A DNA stretch of 64,000 nucleotides from Streptomyces sp. NBC_01016. Lineage in GTDB: Bacteria; Actinomycetota; Actinomycetes; Streptomycetales; Streptomycetaceae. Location of the stretch: positions 868,001 through 932,000 of the forward strand of contig NZ_JAPEOQ010000001.1 in the NCBI RefSeq assembly GCF_026341035.1, in the 5' to 3' direction. The notes under the pieces were generated by a model that was not told where the DNA came from, searched no databases, and saw nothing but the letters and a program-made list of their open reading frames with translations. The position numbers were made by a program, and so were the translations under genes. Of the stretch, positions 36,231 to 44,154 are shown one piece after another (within the stretch, counting starts at the first letter, position 1; each line of letters opens with the position of its first letter).

Positions 36231-37736
36231 TCAGCCGACGGCGGTGAGGTGGCGTGCGGAGGCGTAGTAGCGGGCCTGTTGGCCGCCTCCGGATCCTCCG
36301 GCGATGCCGTCGGCGCGGGTGGCCAGGCCGGTGTCGACGAGGCGGGTCAGGTGGCGGCGTGCCTTCTCCACGTCGGCGCGCTCGGGCTCGGCGCCGCCGG
36401 TGAGGATGGCGGCAAGCTCGCGGACGGTCATTCCGTTCACGGCGTTGCGCAGGAGGACGGCGGGGTCGCGGCCGGGGTCGACGGTGGTGGTGCCGCGCTT
36501 GTGGTCGTGGGTGACGTCCAGCGGGCCGACCTCACCGGTGGGGGTCTTCAAGTGGTGCAGGGTGACGGCGGGATCGCCGGCCCGGCCGGTGACGAACAGG
36601 ACGCTGCCCGCTCCGGCTGTCAGCCACGTGGAGCCGTAGACCTGATCGAGGCTGGGGCGTTGTCCGCGTGGGGCGTCGGCGGTGGCCTTGCGCTGGTGGT
36701 GCAGTTCCAGGATCTCGACGCCGCCTCGCAGGGCGCGCATGCGGGCGTTGTGGAAGGCAACGGCGAGGCTGTCGTCGACCATGGTGCTGACCGCGTCCTT
36801 GAGGCTGTCGATCACGATGGTGTCGGCCTGGTGGGCGGCGGCGAGGTCGGCGAGGAGGTCGGGCTCCTTGTCGAGGGTGGCGGGCAGCGGACCCTGCCAG
36901 ACGACGAGCCGGTCCCGGAGGATCGTCTCGTCGGTGTCGAAGACGCGCCGTGCCATGGCCTTCGCGATCTGCTTGGGCCGGTCCATGGCCAGATAGAGCA
37001 CCCGCCTGCTGGGGGCGACCGGCATCTCCAGGACCGTCTCCTGCAGACCGAGCCGGGCGAAGATCACCTGGTGGGCCAGGGTGGTCTTCCCGACCCCCGG
37101 TGCACCGACGATCATCAGGCTCTCGCCGGGCGCCCACACGGTCTGTTCCCGGGTGCCCCACAGGGGCTCGGCGTCCGCGCCGGTCTCGCGCACGAAACAC
37201 CAGCCGTCGACCGCGAAGCGGGACAGGCGCCCCTGCCCCGAGGAGAGGGCGCGCTCACGTTCGGCGCGCATTTCCGTTTCGGCCTCGCTGCGGATCGCCT
37301 CGGGGTCGGCGCCCGGTTCCTGAGCACGTTGGACGGTGCGCACGGCCGAGGCGAGGAGGCGGCGCAGGTCGGCCTTCTGCCGGATGATCTCTGCGTGGTG
37401 TTCCGCGCTGGTGGTGCCGTAGAGGGCGTCGGCGAGCTGGTGCAGGTAGACGCGGTCGCCGACGCGCCGCAGGTCGCCCTGCTGCTGGAGCACCTCGCTC
37501 AGCACGATCGGATCGGTCGGCCTGTCCTCGCGGTGCTGGGTGAGGAGTGCGCGCCAGATGGTCTCGTGCGGGGGCCGGTAGAAGGCGTCGTCGCCCAGGA
37601 CGGGGCGGACCGCGTCGATGACGGCGGCGTCGTGCATGCAGGCACCGAGCACCGCGCGTTCGGCGTCCACGTTGTACGGCGGCTCCGACGCCTCCATCGG
37701 CGGCAGGGTGGTGCGGTTCGGTTCGGGATCGGCCAT
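36231..37736 (-). CDS. DnaB-like Rep/helicase with N-terminal DnaB domain and RecA-like ATPase core
   Basis: The 501-residue protein has a DnaB-type N-terminal helical domain at about residues 20-125 (NVDAERAVLGACMHDAAVID...), Walker A GAPGVGKTT at 211-219, Walker B DTIVID near 305-310, an LHHQRK sensor region and a C-terminal winged-helix-like segment. It is probably the element's replication initiator/helicase, as in RepA-type AAA proteins of actinobacterial plasmids. It lies just upstream of the repeat-rich block on its own strand. Confidence 0.82.
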   Translation of the reverse strand: MADPEPNRTTLPPMEASEPPYNVDAERAVLGACMHDAAVIDAVRPVLGDDAFYRPPHETIWRALLTQHREDRPTDPIVLSEVLQQQGDLRRVGDRVYLHQLADALYGTTSAEHHAEIIRQKADLRRLLASAVRTVQRAQEPGADPEAIRSEAETEMRAERERALSSGQGRLSRFAVDGWCFVRETGADAEPLWGTREQTVWAPGESLMIVGAPGVGKTTLAHQVIFARLGLQETVLEMPVAPSRRVLYLAMDRPKQIAKAMARRVFDTDETILRDRLVVWQGPLPATLDKEPDLLADLAAAHQADTIVIDSLKDAVSTMVDDSLAVAFHNARMRALRGGVEILELHHQRKATADAPRGQRPSLDQVYGSTWLTAGAGSVLFVTGRAGDPAVTLHHLKTPTGEVGPLDVTHDHKRGTTTVDPGRDPAVLLRNAVNGMTVRELAAILTGGAEPERADVEKARRHLTRLVDTGLATRADGIAGGSGGGQQARYYASARHLTAVG

Positions 37737-37833
37737 ACTGGGCTGCAGCTCCTCTGCTCGCGGGCCATACGGGACGGCAATCCCGGCCTCGCGTGTTGAT
37801 CGCTAGGGATGGCGGTTGAGAGGTTTGCGCTTG

Positions 37834-37865
37834 AAGCCCCCGGCACTGCCGGGGGCTTTTTCGTG
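37834..37865 (+). terminator. Intrinsic terminator facing right, with no obvious gene before it
   Basis: Arms AAGCCCCCGG and CCGGGGGCTT around CACTG are followed by a T run on the plus strand, a textbook intrinsic terminator. The only DNA upstream on this strand is antisense to the start of the Rep/helicase gene, so a short antisense RNA is possible. Confidence 0.8.
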
Positions 37866-37918
37866 CCCGGGCACCCCTGCGCGTCGGGGGTGTGGGGCTA
37901 TCACCATGCCACATGAAT

Positions 37919-37950
37919 TGCAGATCGCAGCACAGCTCTGCGTATCGCAG
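37919..37950. promoter_or_regulatory. Candidate operator of the XRE regulator
   Basis: CTGCG-TAT-CGCAG (37938-37950) is a perfect palindrome, and the half TCGCAG is repeated 20 bp to the left at 37925. Two sites two helical turns apart, in the gap between the divergent Rep and XRE genes, fit a lambda-repressor-like switch. Confidence 0.55.
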
Positions 37951-38016
37951 AATGGATGGTACCGTTAAGGGGTTCCTGCGGATGACAGAGAACTACTACA
38001 AACGGAAGGATCAGCC

Positions 38017-38532
38017 GTGGCTGATGCAGACCCGGCACAGGGCGTCCTGCTCAGCGGCGAGAACAACGTCGCCGTGCGCATCAAGCTGGAGCGCGAAACG
38101 CGCGGCTGGAGCACCAATGCCCTGTCCGACCGTCTGAACGAGGCCGGTTTCGACATGAACCCGTCTGCGGTCTGGCGCATCGAGAACGGCAGACGCCGCA
38201 TCAACCTCGACGAGGCCATCGGCTTCGCCGAGGTCTTCGGCATCGACCTGCGCAATCTCGTCGGCCCGCCGCAGCTCGCGGCCCAGGCCCGCGCCATGGA
38301 ACTCATCGACGAGGTCGTCGACGCCTTCCGCGCCACACAGCGCGCCAACGCGACCCTCACCGAGGCGCGCGACGCCCTTGATGCCTACCTCACCGGGCAC
38401 CCCGACATCCGCGAGGAAGCCGACGTCGCGGTCTCCAACGCCATCGCAGCCGAAGCCTCCAAGCACCTACAGAAGGCATACGGACCGCCACCCGGCGAAC
38501 ACGACACCGCCGCACCCGCCGACGAGGCGTAG
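38017..38532 (+). CDS. XRE-family helix-turn-helix regulator
   Basis: The GTG at 38017 follows GGAAGGA. The 171-residue protein has a lambda-repressor-like domain at about residues 18-80 (VAVRIKLERETRGWSTNALS, MNPSAVWRIENGRRRINLDEA, FGIDLRNLV) and a helical, acidic C-terminus likely used for dimerisation. It is divergent from the Rep/helicase gene with palindromic sites between, so it probably controls replication or excision of the element. Confidence 0.85.
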   Translation: MADADPAQGVLLSGENNVAVRIKLERETRGWSTNALSDRLNEAGFDMNPSAVWRIENGRRRINLDEAIGFAEVFGIDLRNLVGPPQLAAQARAMELIDEVVDAFRATQRANATLTEARDALDAYLTGHPDIREEADVAVSNAIAAEASKHLQKAYGPPPGEHDTAAPADEA

Positions 38533-38548
38533 GCCCCAGACCCCACAA

Positions 38549-38578
38549 CCGTGCCGAGCCCGCAAACCCTCGGCACGG
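38549..38578 (+). terminator. Hairpin after the XRE regulator
   Basis: Arms CCGTGCCGAG and CTCGGCACGG are perfect inverted repeats with a 10-nt loop, 17 bp after the stop codon. No T run follows, as is usual in this genus. Confidence 0.65.
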
Positions 38579-38790
38579 GCAGCTCAACCGCATCCCTAGC
38601 CATCAATCGGCGGGCCGGTGTTGCCGCACCCCCGCCCGCCGGACCCCGAAGAGGATTCGCTCTTGCGTCACCCCCTCCCCGCCGCACCTCGGCCTCCGCA
38701 CGAACGCCGCCAACTCCCTCGCCCTGCCCCACCGCCGCTCGTCCAACTACGCGACGGCCACAGCGGGAACGGTGAGGGAGGCCCGGCCCT

Positions 38791-38895
38791 TTGACCGAGG
38801 ACGAGTGGCTGCGCCGCGTAGAGGCTCAACTCCCTGACCGGGACGAGGAATGGGTCGAGGACCTGCTCCGGATCTTCGGCATAGAACGGGCGTGA
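38791..38895 (+). CDS. Very small protein (34 aa), paralogue of the ORF at the left end
   Basis: A TTG start after GAGGGAG gives MTEDEWLRRVEAQLPDRD then EEWVEDLLRIFGIERA. It matches the first 28 residues of the 50-residue ORF at 12329. It is convergent with the integrase gene and separated from it only by a 27-bp-arm terminator. The conserved pattern of acidic residues and tryptophans suggests a small helical binding protein; a directionality or integrase-modulating role is only a guess. Confidence 0.6.
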   Translation: MTEDEWLRRVEAQLPDRDEEWVEDLLRIFGIERA

Positions 38896-38955
38896 ACGAA
38901 CGGAAGCCGGGGCCCTGCCAGCAATCAAGCTGGCAGGGCCCCGGCTTCCGTTCGT
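38896..38955. terminator. Bidirectional terminator, perfect 27-bp arms
   Basis: A perfect inverted repeat of 27 bp (starting ACGAACGGAAGCCGGGGCCC) with a 6-nt AATCAA loop separates the 34-aa ORF from the convergent integrase gene. It begins at the last base of the ORF's stop region and ends 15 bp before the integrase stop. Confidence 0.85.
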
Positions 38956-38970
38956 CACCCCACGCTGCCG

Positions 38971-40419
38971 CTACCTGAGTACCGGTTCGATGTCCGCCGG
39001 ATCGAAGACCGGCCCGTTGGACGCCGGCTTGATGACCACCGCGCGGAAGACCTTGAGCACGGCTGCCCGTTGCTGCTCGATCGTCAGGTCCTCCCACCGC
39101 TCCCGTACGTCGACGGGCCCGGCCGCAAAAGTCGCCACCTCGGCCCGGTGCAGGGCACGCTCCCTCTGGAGCTCCGCCATCTGCTTCTCAAGGTCATCGG
39201 TGAGAGCGACGTAGCGGGCAGCGGACATCCGCTTCTCCTGCCATGCCTGCTTGAACTCCGCCATGTCCCTTTCCAAGGAGGCAAGTTCCTCCTCCTTGGT
39301 CCACTCCGGCGCACGCGTCCGGACATCCGTCAGCGCCTTGTCCGAGCTGAGGAACACGGCGTTCCTGATGAGGCGGTCGACCGGCTCCCCCGACCTGGCC
39401 ACTCCCCCGCATCCCCCGTCGTTCTTCCCGGGGCAGGCGTACCTGAACTGCGACGACGTCTTCGACTTCCGGTACGACGGGAAGGCGCGCATCTTCGTGC
39501 CGCATCGACCGCACCGGGCGATACCGGAGAGCAGGTACTTGGTGGCGTAATCCCGGACGACCCGCCCCTCCGTCTCCTGCCGGACCTTGTCCATCAGGAG
39601 ATGCCACTCGTCCGGCGTGACCACCGGTTCCCAGTCGCCGACCACGGGCTCGCCGTGTTCATCGAGGAACAACTCCCCCTGGTGCATGCGATAGCCGCAG
39701 ATTCGGGGGTTCACCAGCATGCGCTTGATCTTGGAGTCGTCGAAGAATCCGCCGCTGTGCGACCGAATTCCCTTGTCCCGCCACTCGCGCGCGATCGTCG
39801 CCCAGCGGATGCCGCCCAGGAAGTCCCTCACCGCCTTGCGGAGGTTCTCGGCTTCCTCCGGCACCACGGTCCTGCGATCCTCACGGTTCCATCCGTACGG
39901 AGCCCGGCCGCCCGGCAGCTTTCCCTGCGTGGCCAGTTCGAGGTGCTTGCGCTTCGTACGCCGCGAGGTGTCCGCCGACGACTTATTGGCGATGGTGACC
40001 TTGATCCGCGCGATGAACCGGCCGTTCTCCGTGGACAGGTCGATGTCCGACGCCGACACGGAGTCGAAGACGAGATGACGCTTGCGGCGCTCGGCGTCCT
40101 CGTACTCATCGATCCACGCTTCGAGTTCACGCGGCTGCCGTGTGAAGCGGTCGATGTCCCAGGCGACGACGCCGTCGATACGCCCGGCCTTGAGGTCCTC
40201 CAGCATCTTCCGGAACTCCGGGCGCACGGTCCTGCGCTTGTACGCGGACAGGTCGTTGTCCTCATAGACCTTGGCGACCTCCCACCCCCGCGCGGCACAG
40301 TGCAGTCGGCAGTCCTCCTCCTGCCGCACGACGCCAAGGCCCTCGGCCTCGTCGTCCTTGCTGATGCGGGTGTAGATGCCCACCTGGATGCCACCGGAGG
40401 GGCCCCGTCGTTCTGCCAT
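38971..40419 (-). CDS. int: Large serine integrase
   Basis: The 482-residue enzyme would integrate and excise the element. The resolvase-type catalytic domain has the nucleophile at S20 in YTRISKDD and conserved arginines in RPEFRKML and DIDRFTRQ. A recombinase domain follows (KLPGGRAPYGW...), then a zinc ribbon (CGRCG and CPGKNDGGCGG) and a coiled-coil-rich C-terminus (EEELASLERDMAEFKQAW). This is the phiC31/Int family layout at normal length. The gene lies at the right end of the element, divergent from the replacement DUF3151 gene. Confidence 0.94.
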   Translation of the reverse strand: MAERRGPSGGIQVGIYTRISKDDEAEGLGVVRQEEDCRLHCAARGWEVAKVYEDNDLSAYKRRTVRPEFRKMLEDLKAGRIDGVVAWDIDRFTRQPRELEAWIDEYEDAERRKRHLVFDSVSASDIDLSTENGRFIARIKVTIANKSSADTSRRTKRKHLELATQGKLPGGRAPYGWNREDRRTVVPEEAENLRKAVRDFLGGIRWATIAREWRDKGIRSHSGGFFDDSKIKRMLVNPRICGYRMHQGELFLDEHGEPVVGDWEPVVTPDEWHLLMDKVRQETEGRVVRDYATKYLLSGIARCGRCGTKMRAFPSYRKSKTSSQFRYACPGKNDGGCGGVARSGEPVDRLIRNAVFLSSDKALTDVRTRAPEWTKEEELASLERDMAEFKQAWQEKRMSAARYVALTDDLEKQMAELQRERALHRAEVATFAAGPVDVRERWEDLTIEQQRAAVLKVFRAVVIKPASNGPVFDPADIEPVLR

Positions 40420-40541
40420 GCGCGGGATCGTCGCACACCGCGAGCGAATACATCAACCGCCCTTCTGGCTGCCATTCGCTCCCTGACCGAGCTTCACGGC
40501 ACCCATCCCGAACACCAGGCGGCAAGTGGCAGACTGGCGGT

Positions 40542-40961
40542 ATGACGACGCACAAGAACCTGCTGGGTGGACCGGACCCGACGTACCTTCCGGAGAACGA
40601 AGAGGCGTACCGCCTCCTGGGCGAGGAGTCCCAGTCGCCGGCCGATGTCGCGGCCAAGTACCCGACCTTCTCGCTCGCCTGGGCCATGCTCGCCGACGAC
40701 GCCTTCGAGGCGGGGCGTGTGGTCGAGTCGTACGCGTACGCGCGCACCGGTTACCACCGAGGGCTCGACTCGCTGCGCCGGGCGGGGTGGAAGGGGCACG
40801 GCCCCGTCCCTTGGGACCACCAGGCAAATCGCGGGTTCCTGCGCTGCCTCGCCGCCCTCGCCCGCGCCGCCGGCGCGATCGAGGAGAAGGACGAGACCGA
40901 GCGGTGCTGGCAGTTCCTCAAGGACAGCAGCGAAGAGGCGTACACGACGCTGAAGCGCTGA
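40542..40961 (+). CDS. Complete element-borne DUF3151 protein, replacement for the disrupted host gene
   Basis: The 139-residue protein aligns end to end with the host protein rebuilt from the two fragments, roughly 70% identical by eye and identical through YARTGYHRGLDSLRRAGWKG. At the integration site the host codons for W-E-H-E-P-N are W-D-H-Q-A-N here, so the GAG core is GAC and flanking bases differ. It is intact, on the opposite strand to the host gene, and has its own upstream region shared divergently with the integrase. It likely restores the lost function. The biochemical role of DUF3151 is unknown. Confidence 0.9.
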   Translation: MTTHKNLLGGPDPTYLPENEEAYRLLGEESQSPADVAAKYPTFSLAWAMLADDAFEAGRVVESYAYARTGYHRGLDSLRRAGWKGHGPVPWDHQANRGFLRCLAALARAAGAIEEKDETERCWQFLKDSSEEAYTTLKR

Positions 40962-41008
40962 CCAGCGCGGCGTTAGCCGTTGCAGCCGCCGTAGCAGCAC
41001 AAAAAAAT

Positions 41009-41034
41009 GCCGCCGCTTCTTACGAAGCGGCGGC
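41009..41034 (-). terminator. Intrinsic terminator for transcripts entering from the host side
   Basis: Arms GCCGCCGCTTC and GAAGCGGCGGC with a 4-nt loop are followed on the minus strand by seven T residues. It lies just inside the element's right end and would stop transcription that starts at the truncated host DUF3151 promoter. Confidence 0.88.
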
Positions 41035-41337
41035 ACCGAGTGCACGATTACATCTTCCGCCATTCTCCCACGGCACCGGACCGTGGCCCTTCCAGCCGGC
41101 ACGGCGCAGCGAGTCGAGGCCGCGGTGGTAGCCGGTGCGGGCGTAGGCGTAGGACTCGACGACGCTGCCACGCTCGAACGCGTCGTCGGCGAGCTGCGCC
41201 CAGGCGAGCGAGGAGGTGGGGTACTTCGCGGCGACGTCCGCAGGGGCCGTGCCGGACGCGAGCAGCTCGCGGGGCTCCGGGTCGTCCGGGAGCTCGGTCG
41301 GGGGCGGACCGCCGAGGAGGTTCTCGTGAAGGTTCAT
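41020..41337 (-). pseudogene. 5' fragment of host DUF3151 gene, cut by element insertion
   Basis: From the original ATG at 41337 the frame gives 90 true residues (MNLHENLLGG... to GHGPVPW plus the shared GAG), then runs into element DNA and ends after about 15 foreign residues at 41020. The rest of the gene is at 12271-12128. Transcription should still start here, but it meets the terminator at 41009-41034. The gene lies directly after the class II aldolase gene, its usual neighbour. Confidence 0.92.
41054..41080. other. attR, right junction of the integrative element
   Basis: The element side is CTTCCGCCATTCTC (41054-41067), followed directly by host CCACGGCACC. The last CTC (41065-41067) is the only sequence shared with attL. 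In the excised circle this arm meets TCAG plus GAGAACGGCGGAAG, giving a 32-bp near-palindromic attP with one mismatch. Confidence 0.85.
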
Positions 41338-41395
41338 GGGGTCAAGTGTGCCGCGCCCGGACGGTTACCCGTCGAGCGCCCTCGTGACATGCGAC

Positions 41396-41426
41396 GGGCC
41401 CGGCTCCCCGAGGGGATGCCGGGCCC
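41396..41426 (-). terminator. Hairpin after the aldolase gene
   Basis: Arms GGGCCCGGC and GCCGGGCCC flank a 13-nt loop that itself can pair (CCCCGAGGGG). It lies between the aldolase stop and the DUF3151 start, both on the minus strand. Confidence 0.65.
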
Positions 41427-41462
41427 TTGCACAGAAGGGCCTGCGGGAGGCCCCACGGAGGA

Positions 41463-42494
41463 CTACTTGATGCGCGTACCCGTCGAACGCAGGTTCTCGC
41501 AGGCCTGGACGATGCGGGCGGTCATGCTCGCCTCGGCCTTCTTGCCCCACACGCGCGGGTCGTACGTCTTCTTGTTGCCGACCTCGCCGTCGACCTTCAG
41601 GACGCCGTCGTAGTTCTCGAACATGTGGCCCGCGATGGGCCGCGTGAAGGCGTACTGGGTGTCGGTGTCGAGGTTCATCTTCACGACGCCGTTCTCCAGC
41701 GCGGTCGTGATCTCCTCGACCGTGGAGCCGGAGCCGCCGTGGAAGACGAAGTCGAACGGCTTCGAGCCGGCCGGCTGGCCGTACTTCGCGGCGACGCCCT
41801 CGTTCAGCTCCTTGAGCAGGTCGGGGCGGAGCACGACGTTGCCCGGCTTGTACACGCCGTGCACGTTGCCGAAGGACGCGGCCAGCACGTAGCGGCCCTT
41901 CTCGCCCAGGCCCAGGGCCTCGGCGGTGCGCAGCGCGTCGTCGACCGTGGTGTAGAGGTTGTCGTTGATCTCGTGCGAGACGCCGTCCTCCTCGCCACCG
42001 GTCGGCGTGATCTCGATCTCGAGGATGATGTTCGCGGCCTTGGCCTTGGCGAGCAGCTCCTGCGCGATCGTGAGGTTGTCGGCGAGGGTCTCGGCCGAGC
42101 CGTCCCACATGTGCGACTGGAAGAGCGGCAGGCCGCCGGCCTCGACGCGCTTGGCGGAGATGTCGAGCAGCGGGCGCACGTAGCCGTCCAGCTTGCCCTT
42201 GGGGCAGTGGTCGGTGTGCAGCGCGATCTTGTTGCCGTAGCGCGCGGCGGCGACGTGCGCGAACTCGGCGAGCGCCTCGGCGCCGACGACCATGTCCTTC
42301 ACGCCCTGGCCCGAGAGGTACTCGGCGCCACCGGTGGAGATCTGGATGATGCCGTCGGACTCGGCCTCGGCGAAGCCCTGAAGCGCCGCGTTCAGCGTCT
42401 GCGTCGACGAGACGTTGATGGCCGGGTAGGCGAACTTCCCCGCCTTGGCCCGGTCGAGCATCTCGTTGTACTGGTCCGGGGTTGCGATGGCCAT
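41463..42494 (-). CDS. fba: Class II fructose-bisphosphate aldolase
   Basis: This zinc-dependent enzyme of glycolysis and gluconeogenesis splits fructose-1,6-bisphosphate to glyceraldehyde-3-phosphate and dihydroxyacetone phosphate. The protein is 343 residues from ATG 42494 (GAGGAG upstream), the usual length. It has the zinc-binding HTDHC, the phosphate-binding VFHGGSGST loop and the NLDTDTQYAFTRP segment typical of the class. A longer frame to 42560 lacks a ribosome site. It is a host gene just outside the element. Confidence 0.96.
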   Translation of the reverse strand: MAIATPDQYNEMLDRAKAGKFAYPAINVSSTQTLNAALQGFAEAESDGIIQISTGGAEYLSGQGVKDMVVGAEALAEFAHVAAARYGNKIALHTDHCPKGKLDGYVRPLLDISAKRVEAGGLPLFQSHMWDGSAETLADNLTIAQELLAKAKAANIILEIEITPTGGEEDGVSHEINDNLYTTVDDALRTAEALGLGEKGRYVLAASFGNVHGVYKPGNVVLRPDLLKELNEGVAAKYGQPAGSKPFDFVFHGGSGSTVEEITTALENGVVKMNLDTDTQYAFTRPIAGHMFENYDGVLKVDGEVGNKKTYDPRVWGKKAEASMTARIVQACENLRSTGTRIK

Positions 42495-42652
42495 CTGCCG
42501 TCTCCTCGTAAAGCGCGCGGGTTGCGGGTTCGGGTTGTCGTTCTGGGTGACCCTCACCAAGGGGGTGACATCATCGTCGACCCCATCCTTCCAGACTCGG
42601 CCAAATGCTCCAGCCCTGCGAAGTGGACCGGGTCGGTCCGGGTGAGTCCGGG

Positions 42653-43213
42653 TCAGTCCAGTCCGAGCTCGTCCTTCGAGAAGGCGAAGAGGTACGGAAC
42701 CCCGGCGCCCTCGGTGATCTTCTCGGCGGCGCCGGTGGCCCGGTCCACGATGGTCACGACGGCGACGACCTCGGCCCCGGCCTCGCGCACCGCCTCGACG
42801 GCCTCCAGCGGGGAACCGCCTGTGGTGGACGTGTCCTCGACGACGACCACGCGACGGCCCTTGATCTCCGGGCCCTCCACACGCTTCTGCATGCCGTGCG
42901 CCTTGGCGGCCTTGCGGACGACGAACGCGTCGAGGCGCTCGCCGCGGGCGGCGGCGGCGTGCAGCATCGCGCCGGCGACGGGGTCGGCGCCCATGGTGAG
43001 GCCGCCGACCGCGTCGAACTCCAGCCCGTGCTTGCCGGTCAGGTCGAGCAGCACCTGGCCGACCAGCGGGGCCGCCTCGCCGTCGAGGGTGACGCGGCGC
43101 AGGTCGACGTAGTAGTCGGCCTCGATCCCGGAGGAGAGCGTCACCTTGCCGTGCACCACGGCCTTGTCCTTGATCTGCTGGAGCAGCGCGTCGCGCACGT
43201 CGTTCGAAGTCAT
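42653..43213 (-). CDS. pyrE: Orotate phosphoribosyltransferase
   Basis: The 186-residue enzyme joins orotate to PRPP to form orotidine monophosphate in pyrimidine synthesis. The PRPP-binding loop VVVVEDTSTTGGSPLEAV is clear, as are the VGGLTMGADPVAGAML segment and the catalytic-loop lysine region VRKAAKAHGMQK. It stands alone, apart from the other pyr genes, as is common in Streptomyces. Confidence 0.95.
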   Translation of the reverse strand: MTSNDVRDALLQQIKDKAVVHGKVTLSSGIEADYYVDLRRVTLDGEAAPLVGQVLLDLTGKHGLEFDAVGGLTMGADPVAGAMLHAAAARGERLDAFVVRKAAKAHGMQKRVEGPEIKGRRVVVVEDTSTTGGSPLEAVEAVREAGAEVVAVVTIVDRATGAAEKITEGAGVPYLFAFSKDELGLD

Positions 43214-43249
43214 GGCTATGAGCTTAAGGGCCCGGCGCGGGGGCCGGTT

Positions 43250-43309
43250 TTACAGGTGGCTCCACGTCGTTACAGGTGGCTCCACGTCTCTACAGGTGGC
43301 TCCACGTCC
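43250..43309. repeat. Three tandem 20-bp repeats at the end of the epimerase gene
   Basis: The unit TACAGGTGGCTCCACGTC plus 2 bp occurs three times in a row. The rightmost copy contains the epimerase stop and its last codons (WSHL), so the two left copies are a triplication of the gene's 3' end lying just downstream of it. Confidence 0.85.
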
Positions 43310-44114
43310 AGGTCGTGCTCGCCTCCAGCGGCTCCACGGGCGTGACCAGGCGCGGCGCGGTGTTCAACCCGTTCGGAGGCCCGGTCTGCGGCTCCACGCA
43401 CACAGCCGCGTCCTGCTCGTCGTAGACGACGACCCACTGCTCGGGGCTCTTCACCTCGAGCTGGAGGGCGCCCGGCCAGGACAGCATGACGTCGACGCCG
43501 TCGGGCATCCCGAAGCAGTCGTCCCAGGGCCCGGGGGTGGGCTCGATGCGCTTGCCGGTCGGCAGGTGGTCGGCGCCGCGCTCCTCCTGCCAGGCCGGGT
43601 CGAAGGCGATCTGCACGCTGCTGCCGCCGTCGGTGACCGTCCGGTTGAACCAGGGGTGCCAGCCGATCTGCGCGGGAAACGAGTCGCCGTACGTCTCGAT
43701 CCCCATCGACAGGGTCAGCGAGTTCTCGGTGAGCGAGACGAGCTGCGTGACGCGTCCGCTGTACGGCCAGGGGTCGGTGAGGTCGTACGTGAAGGCCGCC
43801 TCGGTGTGGGTGGCGCGCGCGGTGGTCCACTCGGCGTTTCGGCCGAAGCCGTGGATGGCGTGCGGCGGGGAGTTCAGCGGCATCTGATGGACCTTGCCGC
43901 CGTCCCGGAACTGCCCGTCCCTGATGCGCCCGCACCACGGCACCATCGGGAAGCAGCCGTACTTCTCGCCCTGCCGCAGCAGCTCGGTACCGGAAATCTT
44001 CAGGCTGCTGATACGGCAGCCGTTGCCCGGCGCCACGGTCACTTCCGCGTCGCCCGCGGTCAGCGTCGTCTCCTGTGTCGTCACGGGTCCTGAGCCTATG
44101 CGGGGCGGGGCCAC
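43290..44114 (-). CDS. Aldose 1-epimerase-family protein
   Basis: The 274-residue protein has the galactose-mutarotase fold: ISSLKISGTELLRQ near the start, FPMVPWCGRIRDGQF, the conserved histidines in PPHAIHGFGRNAEW and IGWHPWFNR, and a late VCVEPQTGPPNGLN with the catalytic glutamate. It probably interconverts sugar anomers; the particular sugar is unknown. The 3' end borders a triplicated 20-bp repeat. Confidence 0.9.
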   Translation of the reverse strand: MAPPRIGSGPVTTQETTLTAGDAEVTVAPGNGCRISSLKISGTELLRQGEKYGCFPMVPWCGRIRDGQFRDGGKVHQMPLNSPPHAIHGFGRNAEWTTARATHTEAAFTYDLTDPWPYSGRVTQLVSLTENSLTLSMGIETYGDSFPAQIGWHPWFNRTVTDGGSSVQIAFDPAWQEERGADHLPTGKRIEPTPGPWDDCFGMPDGVDVMLSWPGALQLEVKSPEQWVVVYDEQDAAVCVEPQTGPPNGLNTAPRLVTPVEPLEASTTWTWSHL

Positions 44115-44154
44115 CGGCGCCTGCGCAGGGCTCCGCCGATTGTGCGGAGAGGGC

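Larger units (their letters stand above)
12272..41067. mobile_element. 28.8 kb serine-integrase integrative and mobilizable element inserted in a DUF3151 gene
   Basis: Both ends are defined by the split host gene: joining 41068 to 12271 across the shared CTC restores an uninterrupted 137-codon frame. The right 8.4 kb carries integrase, XRE regulator, DnaB-like Rep protein, DUF2637 protein, MobC-like protein and relaxase. No TraB/FtsK-type translocase and no VirB4/VirD4 genes are present, so it looks mobilizable rather than self-transmissible. The left 20 kb is mosaic cargo with IS elements and many gene fragments. A complete DUF3151 gene at 40542 can replace the disrupted one. Confidence 0.88.
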
